Assembly (NCBI GenBank): GCA_031272985.1 | Contig: JAISSU010000019.1 | Coordinates: 1 to 56,682 of the forward strand | DNA: 56,682 bases | Direction of reading: 5' to 3' | Source of the DNA: Lachnospiraceae bacterium | GTDB taxonomy: Bacteria > Bacillota > Clostridia > Lachnospirales > Lachnospiraceae | Shown: one piece after another, positions 8,888 to 17,882 of the stretch | Layout of the letters: the number at the start of each line of letters is the position of its first letter | Position numbering within the stretch: position 1 is the first letter of the stretch | The notes under the pieces: model-generated | The model's database searches: none | Told to the model about the DNA's origin: nothing | Seen by the model: only the letters and a program-made list of their open reading frames with translations | Made by a program: the position numbers and the translations under genes

Positions 8888-10159
8888 ATGAGAGTATTAA
8901 TAGTCGGTGGAGGCGGCCGAGAGCACGCCATCGCTTACATGGTAGCAAAAAGCCCATTGGCGGATGAGATTTTCTGCGCGCCGGGCAACGCGGGAATTGA
9001 AGAATACGCAAAGTGCGTGCCGATCGGAGCGATGGAATTTGATAAGCTTGTGGATTTTGCACAGGAAGAAAAGATTGACTTCGTTATTGTCGGAATGGAT
9101 GATCCTCTCGTAGGAGGTTTGGTTGACAGATTTGAAGAAGTCGGAATTTTCGCATTCGGACCGAGAAAGAACGCGGCTATTTTAGAGGGATCAAAAGCAT
9201 TTTCAAAAGAACTAATGAAAAAATACGATATTCCGACGGCCGGCTATGATACATTTTCGGAACCTCAAGAGGCCTTGGCATACCTTGAGACGGCTAAATT
9301 TCCCATAGTATTAAAAGCTGACGGGCTCGCTTTAGGCAAAGGCGTCCTCATTTGCAATGACTTTGAAGAAGCTAAAGCCGGCGTCAATACAATTATGATT
9401 GATAAAAAGTTTGGCAGTGCGGGAAATTGTATGGTAATTGAAGAATTTATGACAGGCAGAGAGGTGTCTGTACTGTCTTTTGTGGATGGAAAAACAATTC
9501 GAACGATGACTTCCGCGCAGGACCATAAACGTATCGGAGATAATGACACCGGTCCTAATACCGGAGGTATGGGAACATTTTCCCCGAGTCCATTTTATAC
9601 TAAAGAGGTTGAGCAATTTTGCATCGACAATATCTACCAAAAGACCGTAGACGCCATGGCTTGTGAAGGAAGACCCTTTGTCGGTGTCATTTTCTTTGGA
9701 CTAATGCTCACAAAAGACGGACCGAAGGTTTTGGAATACAATGCAAGATTTGGCGATCCTGAGGCGCAGGTAGTGCTGCCGAGAATGAAAAATGATATCT
9801 TGGAAGTAATGAAAGCCTGCGTAGAAGGACGTTTGGATGAAATCGATCTTGAGTTCGAGGACAATGCGGCGGTTTGCGTGGTTTTGGCTTCAAACGGTTA
9901 CCCGGGGGCTTACGAAAAAGGACTCCCTATCAGTGGTCTTGATAAATTTATTGACAGAGACGGGTATTATTGTTTCCATGCCGGCACGAAGAATGATAAC
10001 GGACAGATAGTGACAAACGGAGGGAGAATACTCGGAATAACCGCTAAAGGGGCGGATTTAAAGAGCGCCAGAGCTAATGCCTACAGAGCGGTGGACTGGG
10101 TGGAATTTGACAATAAATATTATCGCCATGATATAGGCAAAGCCATTGACGAAGCTTAA
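8888..10159 (+). CDS. purD: Phosphoribosylamine-glycine ligase (GAR synthetase)
   Basis: ATP-grasp enzyme making glycinamide ribonucleotide. The product is 423 residues with the N-terminal MRVLIVGGGGREHAIA, the ATP-grasp segment PIVLKADGLALGKGV, and the family box GDPEAQVVLPRM. The start is ATG 8888, seven bases after AGGAGG and matching the homologous N terminus; the longer frame from 8849 would read through the spacer hairpin. It is the last purine gene here. purC, purF, purH and purL are absent from the window. Confidence 0.94.
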   Translation: MRVLIVGGGGREHAIAYMVAKSPLADEIFCAPGNAGIEEYAKCVPIGAMEFDKLVDFAQEEKIDFVIVGMDDPLVGGLVDRFEEVGIFAFGPRKNAAILEGSKAFSKELMKKYDIPTAGYDTFSEPQEALAYLETAKFPIVLKADGLALGKGVLICNDFEEAKAGVNTIMIDKKFGSAGNCMVIEEFMTGREVSVLSFVDGKTIRTMTSAQDHKRIGDNDTGPNTGGMGTFSPSPFYTKEVEQFCIDNIYQKTVDAMACEGRPFVGVIFFGLMLTKDGPKVLEYNARFGDPEAQVVLPRMKNDILEVMKACVEGRLDEIDLEFEDNAAVCVVLASNGYPGAYEKGLPISGLDKFIDRDGYYCFHAGTKNDNGQIVTNGGRILGITAKGADLKSARANAYRAVDWVEFDNKYYRHDIGKAIDEA

Positions 10160-10177
10160 GCACTTAAGAAATTGATT

Positions 10178-11035
10178 TTAGTAAGTCCCGAGTTCCCCGA
10201 TATAGCGGTCAATATTGCGAAGACGCTTCTCAATGCCTTTGACCTTATGGCTGATTACGTCTAAGAGCACCTCCATGACGAATTGTGGACCTACCATTGA
10301 ATTAAAAAAAGTAGAGCTGTCCACGGGAACACTCAAAAGGGCAGTCGCATACGAAGCTAAATCAGCGCTCGGTTTATCCGTAATCAGGATGACCGGCGCT
10401 TTTGCGTCGGCAGCCATTTTGGCAGCTAATTTATCCATTGTAGAATAGCGGGGAAAGCTGAATATTATGAGTATATCGTCTGAGGTTATGCTGCACATGT
10501 CATCTATCGGGCTAATGGAAGAAGATGCGGTAGTTTCAACGCCCGGCAGCATATGTTTCATATATAAAAGAAAATAATCCCCGAGACATGCATTGCCTCT
10601 GGAGGCGACGATATACTTATGCTTTGCGCTCACGATTAAATCCGCCGCCTCATCAAAAGCTTTTGCCTGATTTCGGGAAAAGACGGCTTCGAGATTCTTT
10701 GCGGCGTTCTTAAAATGCCTGCGCAGATAATCTTTTCCTGTTTCTAATTTCGCGAGCTTTGCAATTCTTTGGGCGGGGACGGTAATAGCGCTGTCTAAAG
10801 CCGATACCTGCTCCTGATAGTTTTTCCGAAGCGCCCTTTGAAAGCCCATAAAGCCCTCAAAGCCCAAAGCACGTGAAAACCGTATGACAGAGGATTCGCT
10901 CACTCCGATTTTTACGGCTATTTCGGTGGAAGTCATAAAGCAACCGTCAGAAACATTATCAAGAATAAAACTCCCAATCATCTTTTGTGTTTTCGTGAGA
11001 TCAGCATTGTGAATTAATTCGGATATCCCGCTCAT
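10178..11035 (-). CDS. RpiR/MurR family transcriptional regulator
   Basis: 285 residues: an N-terminal RpiR-type helix-turn-helix (about residues 1-77, with TSTEIAVKIGVSESSVIRFS as the recognition region) followed by a SIS sugar-phosphate-binding domain (about 120-260, including KYIVASRGNA and ILIIFSFPRYS). Family members sense phosphosugars or related metabolites. The ribosome site is GGAAGAGGG ahead of ATG at 11035. The gene is divergent from alanine dehydrogenase, and two palindromes lie between them, so it may control ald. It converges with purD, 18 bases away. The effector is unknown. Confidence 0.88.
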   Translation of the reverse strand: MSGISELIHNADLTKTQKMIGSFILDNVSDGCFMTSTEIAVKIGVSESSVIRFSRALGFEGFMGFQRALRKNYQEQVSALDSAITVPAQRIAKLAKLETGKDYLRRHFKNAAKNLEAVFSRNQAKAFDEAADLIVSAKHKYIVASRGNACLGDYFLLYMKHMLPGVETTASSSISPIDDMCSITSDDILIIFSFPRYSTMDKLAAKMAADAKAPVILITDKPSADLASYATALLSVPVDSSTFFNSMVGPQFVMEVLLDVISHKVKGIEKRLRNIDRYIGELGTY

Positions 11036-11358
11036 TCAACCCTCTTCCCGTAGCTTTTTCGATAATGCCCCCCCACATCAGTCCCAATAAATGGCTGTTT
11101 TTTTGTGAATGCAAGCAATGCAGTCAGCTACATTTGTGATTTGATTCAAAGTAACACGAAAATGAAGAATTTGCAAGAATAAATTATCAGAAAATTGAAT
11201 GTAAAATAAGACAGAAAAAAGTTATGTTAAGTTATTAACTTTTATTGCGGATTTTGATTTATTGTGATAGGATAAAGACAAATACAAATGAATAAAATTA
11301 TTCATTTTAAGGACTGAGTGAAAATTAATATTCACAATAAGAAAACAGGAGGTTAACA
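11036..11358 (+). promoter_or_regulatory. rpiR-ald divergent control region with two palindromes
   Basis: This 323-base gap holds no gene. A candidate ald promoter is TTGCGG (11245-11250), 17 bases, TAGGAT (11268-11273). A perfect inverted repeat with ten-base arms, AAATGAATAA and TTATTCATTT around AA, spans 11286-11307, at or just after the expected start of transcription. A second, GTGAAAAT/ATATTCAC with one mismatch, spans 11318-11335. A third, weaker one is AAGTTA-T-TAACTT (11229-11241). The two downstream sites have the TGAAN(n)TTCA form seen in RpiR-family operators. The ald ribosome site AGGAGG follows at about 11347. Confidence 0.55.
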
Positions 11359-12474
11359 ATGAAAGTCGGATGTGTAAAAGAAATTAAGAAACAGGAATTT
11401 CGTGTAGGTATGACACCGGACAATGCAAAGGCTTATGTCGCGGCAGGCCATGAGGTATTTATTGAAAAAGGCGCGGGTATAGGTTCGGGCTTTACAGATG
11501 ATGAATATAAGGTGGCCGGAGCTACTCTGATTGATACGGCTAAAGAAGTCTGGGACGGCGTTGACATGATGATAAAGGTAAAAGAGCCGCTTAAAGAAGA
11601 ATATCCTCTTTTCCATGAAGGACTGATTCTTTATACTTATCTTCATCTCGCTGCTGATAAGGCTCAGATGGACGCGCTCCTTGACGCAAAGGTAAAGGGA
11701 GTCGCATACGAGACTTTGATCGAGAGAAATCATACTATTCCTCTTCTTGCACCTATGAGCCAGATAGCCGGACGTCTCGCCGTTCAGGAAGGTGCGAAAT
11801 ACCTTGAAAAAATATTCGGCGGAGAAGGCGTATTGCTCGGAGGCGTTCCCGGAACCCCGAAAGCTAATATCGTTATCCTCGGCGGTGGCAGCGTTGGTAC
11901 GAATGCATGTAAAATTGCGGTCGGCATGGGCGCTAATGTTACCATAATGGATATCAATATCCAGAGACTTGAATATCTGGACGATATCTTCGGAGCCAGA
12001 ATCCAGACACTTGTTTCTACAGATGCTAATATCGAAAGAGCAGTTGCTGAGGCAGACCTCGTAATCGGCAGCGTGCTTATCCCCGGAAAAGCCGCACCGA
12101 AGATCATGAAAGAGAAATACTTAAAGCTTATGAAACCCGGTTCCGTAATCGTGGACGTTGCCGTAGATCAGGGCGGATGCTGCGAGACTACGAAGGTTAC
12201 ATATCACGATGACCCGATTTTCATTCAAGAAGGTGTCGTACACTATTGCGTAGGAAATATGCCCGGCGCTGTACCGAGGACATCCACTATCGCACTCACG
12301 AATGCAACGCTTAAATATGGTCTTCAGATTGCGAATAAGGGATTAGAGCAGGCTTGCAAGGACAATGACGTTATCTGGTCTGCCATCAATACCTATGACG
12401 GAAAGCTCACTTGTGAAAACGTAGCTGAGAGCTTTGAAGGATATACATACACAGATCCCAGAAGTTTGGCATAG
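11359..12474 (+). CDS. ald: Alanine dehydrogenase
   Basis: NAD-dependent reversible oxidative deamination of L-alanine to pyruvate and ammonia. The 371-residue product is of standard size. It has the N-terminal KEIKKQEFRVGMTP, Lys75 in KVKEPLKEEY and His96 in YLHLAADKAQ, the two pyruvate-site residues of the family. The NAD-binding Rossmann loop is VILGGGSVGTNA. It starts at ATG 11359 after AGGAGG, and a strong terminator follows at 12584. It appears monocistronic and divergent from the RpiR-type regulator. Confidence 0.95.
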   Translation: MKVGCVKEIKKQEFRVGMTPDNAKAYVAAGHEVFIEKGAGIGSGFTDDEYKVAGATLIDTAKEVWDGVDMMIKVKEPLKEEYPLFHEGLILYTYLHLAADKAQMDALLDAKVKGVAYETLIERNHTIPLLAPMSQIAGRLAVQEGAKYLEKIFGGEGVLLGGVPGTPKANIVILGGGSVGTNACKIAVGMGANVTIMDINIQRLEYLDDIFGARIQTLVSTDANIERAVAEADLVIGSVLIPGKAAPKIMKEKYLKLMKPGSVIVDVAVDQGGCCETTKVTYHDDPIFIQEGVVHYCVGNMPGAVPRTSTIALTNATLKYGLQIANKGLEQACKDNDVIWSAINTYDGKLTCENVAESFEGYTYTDPRSLA

Positions 12475-12583
12475 AAAACCGACAGAACGACTTAAGTTAT
12501 ATCAGCGAACCTCGCGAAGGGGAGGATTTATAGTTTTTCTTAAAGAACTGCATTCGTTAGCAGACGCATAATGCAAAACGTAT

Positions 12584-12626
12584 CGCCGCACGACATAGAA
12601 ATAAAATGTCATGCGGCGGTTTTATT
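12584..12626 (+). terminator. Intrinsic terminator after ald
   Basis: CGCCGCACGACAT (12584-12596) pairs with ATGTCATGCGGCG (12606-12618), with one mismatched pair in a 13-base stem and a nine-base loop. It is followed by GTTTTATT. It lies 110 bases downstream of ald and upstream of the GntR promoter. The sequence between ald and the stem (12475-12583) shows no gene. Confidence 0.8.
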
Positions 12627-12663
12627 GATAATTCATCAGTTGACAAACTATAGAAAGAAGACC

Positions 12664-12706
12664 TTGCAAGATTCAATGCCATGTGTTATAGTGCAACTAT
12701 AACACA
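12664..12706 (+). promoter_or_regulatory. Promoter and operator of gntR-clpC
   Basis: The -35 box TTGCAA (12664-12669) and -10 box TATAGT (12687-12692) are 17 bases apart. The -10 box lies inside a perfect 25-base palindrome (12682-12706): TGTGTTATAGT, spacer GCA, ACTATAACACA. This is the arrangement of an autorepressed GntR/YtrA-type promoter: repressor bound to the palindrome would mask the -10 region and start point. The GntR ribosome site GGAG follows directly. Confidence 0.75.
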
Positions 12707-12717
12707 GGAGTTTATGT

Positions 12718-13089
12718 ATGTTTATTGAGATTGATTTTGAGAGTGAGGAGGCCATTTATATTCAGATTCGGAATCAGATTGTGATGGGTATTGCCACTTC
12801 TGCTTTTCGGGAGGGTGATGTACTGCCATCGGTCAGGAGACTCGCCGAGAGTGCCGGGATTAATATGCACACTGTAAACAAGGCATATAATATGCTTAAG
12901 AATGAAGGCTTTATCAGTCTTAGCAGGAGGCATGGCGCCGTGATTTCCATTGAAGCCGATAAACAGCAGGACATTATGAATCTGAAAGAGAACCTGCGTA
13001 TTTTGCTTGCCGAAGGTTACTGCAAAAACATCTCAAAAGAAGAAGTTCATGGATTGGTAGAAGAAATCTTCGCCGAATGCGGTGAATGA
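12718..13089 (+). CDS. GntR family repressor, YtrA subfamily
   Basis: 123 residues: a winged helix-turn-helix of about 70 residues (PIYIQIRNQI-like start, then VLPSVRRLAESAGINMHTVNKAYNMLKN) and a short helical C-terminal tail of about 45 residues. The short tail and dimerising helices place it in the YtrA subfamily, which usually controls transport or stress operons next to it. Start ATG 12718, 7 bases after GGAG. clpC begins 18 bases after its stop, so the two are probably cotranscribed and under self-repression through the palindrome at 12682-12706. Confidence 0.88.
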   Translation: MFIEIDFESEEAIYIQIRNQIVMGIATSAFREGDVLPSVRRLAESAGINMHTVNKAYNMLKNEGFISLSRRHGAVISIEADKQQDIMNLKENLRILLAEGYCKNISKEEVHGLVEEIFAECGE

Positions 13090-13107
13090 ATCATAGCGGA
13101 GGACAAA

Positions 13108-15546
13108 ATGAATTACACTGAACAGGCAAATGACGTATTGAAACTTTCTGAAGCAGTCGCAAAGGAATTGAATCACCCTTATATAGGGACTGAGCACCTA
13201 TTATTAAGTCTCAGAAAGGTATATTCGGGAGTGGCGGGTCAGGTGCTCGCAGCTTATGAGATAGATGAAGCGACCATTTTAAAGGTCATGGAAAGTTTGG
13301 TTTCTCCGGGTGAGAGTTATTTCAATAACAGAAGGCCCAAATACAGCCCACGTCTCAGTTTTATCTTGGAAGAAAGTGAAGAAGAGGCTTTGAGGCTTGA
13401 TTCCGAGAGCGTAGGAACAGAGCATATGCTTCTGGCAATTATTATGGAGCCGGATTGCGTGGCGGCGAGGATCCTGCTTACTTTAAATGTTAATTTAAGA
13501 AAAATGACGGCAGATATTTATAGTATTATCGGAGAAAGCCCGAGAATGATGGCGAGTGAGGATAATCAAAACGGGCCTATGTATAGGCGCAATGAAATCA
13601 TTCTGGAGCAATTCGCTACAGACCTTACCGCAAAGGCAAGGGAAGGGAAACTGGAGCCTGTAATCGGGCGTGACGCGGAAATACGCCGTCTTATGCAGGT
13701 ATTGAGCCGCAAAACTAAAAATAATCCATGCCTCGTAGGAGAGCCGGGTGTCGGAAAGACCGCTGTCGTAGAAGGTCTCGCAGCGAGGCTTGCGAGCGGA
13801 CTTGTACCTGAGTCCATGCAAGATAAAAGAATATTGACGATAGATCTTGCCGGTATGGTGGCCGGGACTACATACAGAGGTGAATTCGAAGAAAGGCTTA
13901 AAAAGCTCCAAAAAGAAGTCATTGCCGAAAAAAATGTAATCCTGTTTATGGATGAGGTGCATACCCTAATCGGCGCTGGCGCAGCGAAAGGCTCTATGGA
14001 TGCTTCGAATATTTTAAAGCCATCACTTTCCAGGGGAGAGATCCAGCTGATCGGTGCGACTACCCTTTCCGAATACCGTAAATACATAGAAAAAGACGCG
14101 GCGCTGGAGCGCAGATTCCAGCCTATTACCGTGGAGGAGCCCAACATCCCCGAATGTCTCGAGATAATGCGTGGTCTTAAAGAAAAATACGAGGAGCATC
14201 ATAGGGTAACCATTGATGATGAGTCATTAAATCAAGCCGTTAAACTATCCAAGAGGTATATCAACGACAGATTTTTGCCCGATAAAGCAATTGACGTGCT
14301 GGATGAGGCCTGCGCGAGGGTGAGCCTCGGAGGTTTCGGAGTGCCTGAGCACATGCTTAGTCTGGAGGATGATTACAGGCAGTACACGAAAGGTATAGAG
14401 GAAGCTTTGAAAGACGGGGATGTATTGCAGGCATCAGCTTTCAGGCACAAACAGCAAGATGCCGAGAAAAAAATAAACAAGCTTCGTGAGAAAACCCTGA
14501 ACGCCGAAAAAGACCTCAGAGTTACGCCTGATACTATAGCTTTGGTTGTATCCGAATGGACGAAAGTTCCCGTTCAGAAAATTGCGGAATCGGAGAGCGT
14601 AAGACTTAAAAACCTGGAAAAGATACTCGAAAAACGCGTTTTGGGTCAGGAGGAAGCGGTCTCAAAAATAGCAAAAGCCATTCGCAGAGGACGAGCGGGG
14701 ATAAAAGACCCGAAAAAGCCGATCGGTTCATATTTGTTCCTCGGACCCACCGGAGTCGGAAAAACAGAACTATCAAAGGCTTTGACAGAAGCAATGTTCG
14801 GAAATGAAGACGCGATGATTCGTATTGATATGTCCGAATATATGGAAAAATACAACGTTTCAAAGATGATTGGCTCGGCTCCCGGCTATGTAGGGTATGA
14901 AGAAGGAGGTCAGCTTACCGAAATGGTCAGGAGGCGTCCGTATAGCGTCGTTTTGTTCGATGAAATCGAAAAAGCTCACCCGGATGTGTTTAATATTCTC
15001 CTGCAGGTACTGGACGATGGGCATATCACGGATGCGCATGGGCGAAAGGTAGATTTCAAAAATACGATTATAATAATGACCTCAAATGCCGGGGCAAATG
15101 TGATTATGGAACCAAAGAAGCTCGGCTTTAATGCAAAAGCCGATGAAAAAGCCGATTATAATCACATGAAAGAACAGGTTTTAAAGGAAATTAAGCTGAT
15201 ATTTAAGCCCGAATTCTTAAATAGGATAGATGAAATCCTCGTTTTCCACGCTTTAAATGGCGAACAGATGAAGAAAATTGTAGGGTTGCTTTGCCGTGAT
15301 TTTGTGAAACGAGCGAAAGAACAGGCGAATATTACCGTAAAGATTTCTGAATCAGTTAAAAAGCACATTGTCGAGAAAGGAACGGATCAGAAGTTTGGGG
15401 CACGTCCGCTAAAAAGGGCTGTCCAAAGTATGTTGGAGGATAAGCTTGCGGAAGAGCTGATAGATGGCAGTGTTATTAACGGAGATACAGTGACGGCAAA
15501 GCTAAGAAATAAGGAAATTATATTTGATGTAACGCCGAATGAATGA
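13108..15546 (+). CDS. clpC: ClpC-type ATP-dependent unfoldase subunit
   Basis: 812 residues. The N domain carries two Clp_N repeats (about 1-145). The first AAA domain has Walker A GEPGVGKT near 212 and LFMDEVHTL. A short middle domain of ClpC rather than ClpB size follows. The second AAA domain has GPTGVGKT near 546 and VLFDEIEKAHP near 615. KKLGF near 671 is a plausible ClpP-docking loop. It should unfold substrates for ClpP in the cytosol. The ribosome site is GGAGG and the start ATG 13108. In Bacillus clpC is in a ctsR-mcsA-mcsB operon; here its only partner is a GntR-type repressor, and no mcsA/mcsB genes are present. Confidence 0.9.
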   Translation: MNYTEQANDVLKLSEAVAKELNHPYIGTEHLLLSLRKVYSGVAGQVLAAYEIDEATILKVMESLVSPGESYFNNRRPKYSPRLSFILEESEEEALRLDSESVGTEHMLLAIIMEPDCVAARILLTLNVNLRKMTADIYSIIGESPRMMASEDNQNGPMYRRNEIILEQFATDLTAKAREGKLEPVIGRDAEIRRLMQVLSRKTKNNPCLVGEPGVGKTAVVEGLAARLASGLVPESMQDKRILTIDLAGMVAGTTYRGEFEERLKKLQKEVIAEKNVILFMDEVHTLIGAGAAKGSMDASNILKPSLSRGEIQLIGATTLSEYRKYIEKDAALERRFQPITVEEPNIPECLEIMRGLKEKYEEHHRVTIDDESLNQAVKLSKRYINDRFLPDKAIDVLDEACARVSLGGFGVPEHMLSLEDDYRQYTKGIEEALKDGDVLQASAFRHKQQDAEKKINKLREKTLNAEKDLRVTPDTIALVVSEWTKVPVQKIAESESVRLKNLEKILEKRVLGQEEAVSKIAKAIRRGRAGIKDPKKPIGSYLFLGPTGVGKTELSKALTEAMFGNEDAMIRIDMSEYMEKYNVSKMIGSAPGYVGYEEGGQLTEMVRRRPYSVVLFDEIEKAHPDVFNILLQVLDDGHITDAHGRKVDFKNTIIIMTSNAGANVIMEPKKLGFNAKADEKADYNHMKEQVLKEIKLIFKPEFLNRIDEILVFHALNGEQMKKIVGLLCRDFVKRAKEQANITVKISESVKKHIVEKGTDQKFGARPLKRAVQSMLEDKLAEELIDGSVINGDTVTAKLRNKEIIFDVTPNE

Positions 15547-15581
15547 TATAGCAAAAAATCTATTAAAAAATAAAAATCATC

Positions 15582-15645
15582 TTGACAAGTAGTGGGTGTA
15601 TGCTATACTTTGATTGAATATATGAACATATAATCATACGTTCAT
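15582..15645 (+). promoter_or_regulatory. Promoter with ArsR-type inverted repeat before the P-type ATPase
   Basis: TTGACA (15582-15587) and TATACT (15604-15609) are 16 bases apart. Transcription would start near 15616. ATGAAC (15622-15627) and GTTCAT (15640-15645) form an inverted repeat over the early transcribed region. ATGAAC/GTTCAT half-sites are those of SmtB/CzrA-type zinc repressors, although the 12-base gap is wider than usual. A zinc-responsive control is therefore plausible but unproven. Confidence 0.5.
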
Positions 15646-15663
15646 TCTTGCGAGGTGACTTTT

Positions 15664-17739
15664 ATGAGAGAAGTTGACAAGAATTCAGATCATGTACATG
15701 ACCACACTAATGAATGTTGCTGTCACTTGCATGACCACGCACATGAAAGTTTCGATGATTGTTGCGGTGGGGAGCATGAGCATGAACATGGTCACGTCCA
15801 CGGAGGATGTGAGTGCTGCGAAGCGGCAGCCACAATGGACATTTCAAAGAATTCGGCAGTTAGTTCAGGCACGTATGGATTCAAATCAGAAATTATTAAA
15901 CACAAAGGGGAAATAACCCTGATTTTAATAGGCGCGGCTTTCTTTGCTGCCGGTTTTTTGGTTAAGTCATTCTTTGGTCTTCCCGGAAAGTACTTATTCT
16001 TCCCCGCTTACATTATTCTGGGGGCACAGGTTATATGGAGTGCCCTTAAAAATCTGATTAAAGGTTCACTCTTTGATGAGAATTTTTTGATGGGAATCGC
16101 CACAATTGCTGCGTTTTGCCTCGGTGACTTTGCAGAAGCCGCGGGCGTTATGCTCTTTTACAGAGTAGGGGAATTTCTGGAAGAATTAGCTGTAAATCAA
16201 AGCAAGGGACAGATTATGAGCATGATGGATCTTCGTCCCGAAAATGTACTGATCGAAAAAGACGGGGTTGAGACTCTTATTCCTGCAAAGGATGCAAAAG
16301 TAGGTGACGTAATCATCATACGCCCCGGTGACAGGATTGCATTAGACGGAACTGTCATAGAAGGCGAAAGCCGATTGGATACATCAGCTGTTACAGGTGA
16401 GGCTGTCTCTGTGCGGGTAATTAAAGGGACTCCGGTCATGTCAGGTTGCGTTAACCTGCAGGGACTATTGAAAATAAGAGTGGAGAAACTTCTGGAAGAA
16501 TCAATGGTAAGCAGGATTCTAAAAGCAGCTTTTCAGGCAGCACAGACTAAGCCTAAATCCGAGCGATTCCTGACCAAATTTTCAAAAATATATACCCCCG
16601 TAGTGGTGGGCGTTGCTATTTTGACAGCGGTAATTCCGGGACTTTTTACGGGTAATTGGAACTATTGGATTTACACGGCCGTAACATTTTTGGTTATCAG
16701 TTGTCCTTGCGCGCTGGTTTTAAGCATACCGCTTTCGTTTTTTGCGGGAATAGGAGCCGGCTCAAAACGTGGAATATTGTTTAAGGGCGGCGCAGCAATT
16801 GAGGTTCTAAAAGACGTTAAAGCCGTTGTCATGGATAAAACAGGTACACTTACTAAAGGGGATTTTAAAGTAAGAAAAGTGGTTTCTTGCGGGAGGTTAA
16901 GTGAGAAGCAATTACTCAATCTCGCGGCTGATTGTGAGGTATATTCAACACATCCGATAGGCGAGAGTATTGTACAGGAGGCGCGAGAACGCGGCCTTGA
17001 GATAATAAAGCCGACCGATGCAAAAGAAATTGCAGGAAAAGGTATAATAGCCACATTCCCGGAAGGTGAGGTGCTATGCGGAAATGCGGCACTATTAATA
17101 GAAAACGGAATAACTGATTTACCAAAGGGCCAAGATGAATATGGTGCCATTGTTTACCTTGCATTAGCAGGACGGGCAGAAGGTTATATTCGAATAGCCG
17201 ATGAGATAAAAGCCGATGCCGCCGAAAGCATAAAAGTTATGAAAGCTGATTCTCTGAAAACCGTAATGCTCACAGGCGATAATGAAGAACAGGCTATGGG
17301 TGTAGCGAATGCGCTTGGGATAGAAAAAGTGTATGCGAAATTATTGCCCGAGGAAAAGGTTTCCAAGATTCAGGAAATCAGGCGAGATACAGGCGGCGTA
17401 TTCTATATAGGGGACGGTATTAATGATGCGCCTGTGCTCTCCGGTGCCGATGTAGGCGCGGCAATGGGAACCGGAGCTGACGCGGCTTTGGAAGCGGCAG
17501 ATGTGGTGTTCATGACATCAAAAGTTTCAGCCATTCCAACTGCAAAGAAAATTGCCGATGCCACCGGGCGAATCGTCATTATGAACATAATATTTGCACT
17601 TGGAATAAAGGGAATAATAATGCTGCTTGGGTTTTTGGGATATGCAAGTATGTGGGCGGCGGTATTCGCAGATACAGGAGTGGCACTGATTTGCATTGCG
17701 AATTCAGTGAGATTATTGTACCGGAAGAAATATATTTAA
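15664..17739 (+). CDS. Zn/Cd/Pb-type P1B-ATPase with His/Cys-rich N-terminal tail
   Basis: A 691-residue metal efflux ATPase. The first 52 residues contain 12 His and 8 Cys, in place of the usual folded HMA domain. Catalytic landmarks are TGEAVSV (actuator), CPC at 347-349 in the metal-translocation helix, DKTGTLT near 391, HPIGES, MLTGDNEEQ and GDGINDAPVL. Lys649 and Asp670 in the last helices match the Lys/Asp pair of zinc ATPases of the ZntA type. The start is ATG 15664 with GAGGTG upstream; the GTG at 15655 lies in that ribosome site. It is probably exporting Zn2+, Cd2+ or Pb2+; the exact ion cannot be told from sequence. Confidence 0.88.
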   Translation: MREVDKNSDHVHDHTNECCCHLHDHAHESFDDCCGGEHEHEHGHVHGGCECCEAAATMDISKNSAVSSGTYGFKSEIIKHKGEITLILIGAAFFAAGFLVKSFFGLPGKYLFFPAYIILGAQVIWSALKNLIKGSLFDENFLMGIATIAAFCLGDFAEAAGVMLFYRVGEFLEELAVNQSKGQIMSMMDLRPENVLIEKDGVETLIPAKDAKVGDVIIIRPGDRIALDGTVIEGESRLDTSAVTGEAVSVRVIKGTPVMSGCVNLQGLLKIRVEKLLEESMVSRILKAAFQAAQTKPKSERFLTKFSKIYTPVVVGVAILTAVIPGLFTGNWNYWIYTAVTFLVISCPCALVLSIPLSFFAGIGAGSKRGILFKGGAAIEVLKDVKAVVMDKTGTLTKGDFKVRKVVSCGRLSEKQLLNLAADCEVYSTHPIGESIVQEARERGLEIIKPTDAKEIAGKGIIATFPEGEVLCGNAALLIENGITDLPKGQDEYGAIVYLALAGRAEGYIRIADEIKADAAESIKVMKADSLKTVMLTGDNEEQAMGVANALGIEKVYAKLLPEEKVSKIQEIRRDTGGVFYIGDGINDAPVLSGADVGAAMGTGADAALEAADVVFMTSKVSAIPTAKKIADATGRIVIMNIIFALGIKGIIMLLGFLGYASMWAAVFADTGVALICIANSVRLLYRKKYI

Positions 17740-17815
17740 CTCAGCAATATAAACCTTGTGTTAAGCTATATAGGTCAATAATTTTGTAAAAGAATTGGAC
17801 AAAATTGATAGTCCG

Positions 17816-17854
17816 GAATAACAAAACAGCGTAGTTTAAGACAAGCTACGCTGT
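17816..17854 (-). terminator. Intrinsic terminator for the small amphipathic gene (minus strand)
   Basis: CAGCGTAG (17827-17834) and CTACGCTG (17846-17853) form an eight-base stem. Read on the minus strand it is followed by TTTTGTTATT, the expected uridine-rich tail. On the plus strand the tail is poor, so it would serve the upstream ATPase only weakly. Confidence 0.65.
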
Positions 17855-17882
17855 AATTCTCTCCTGATTGAAAGAAAGAAGG

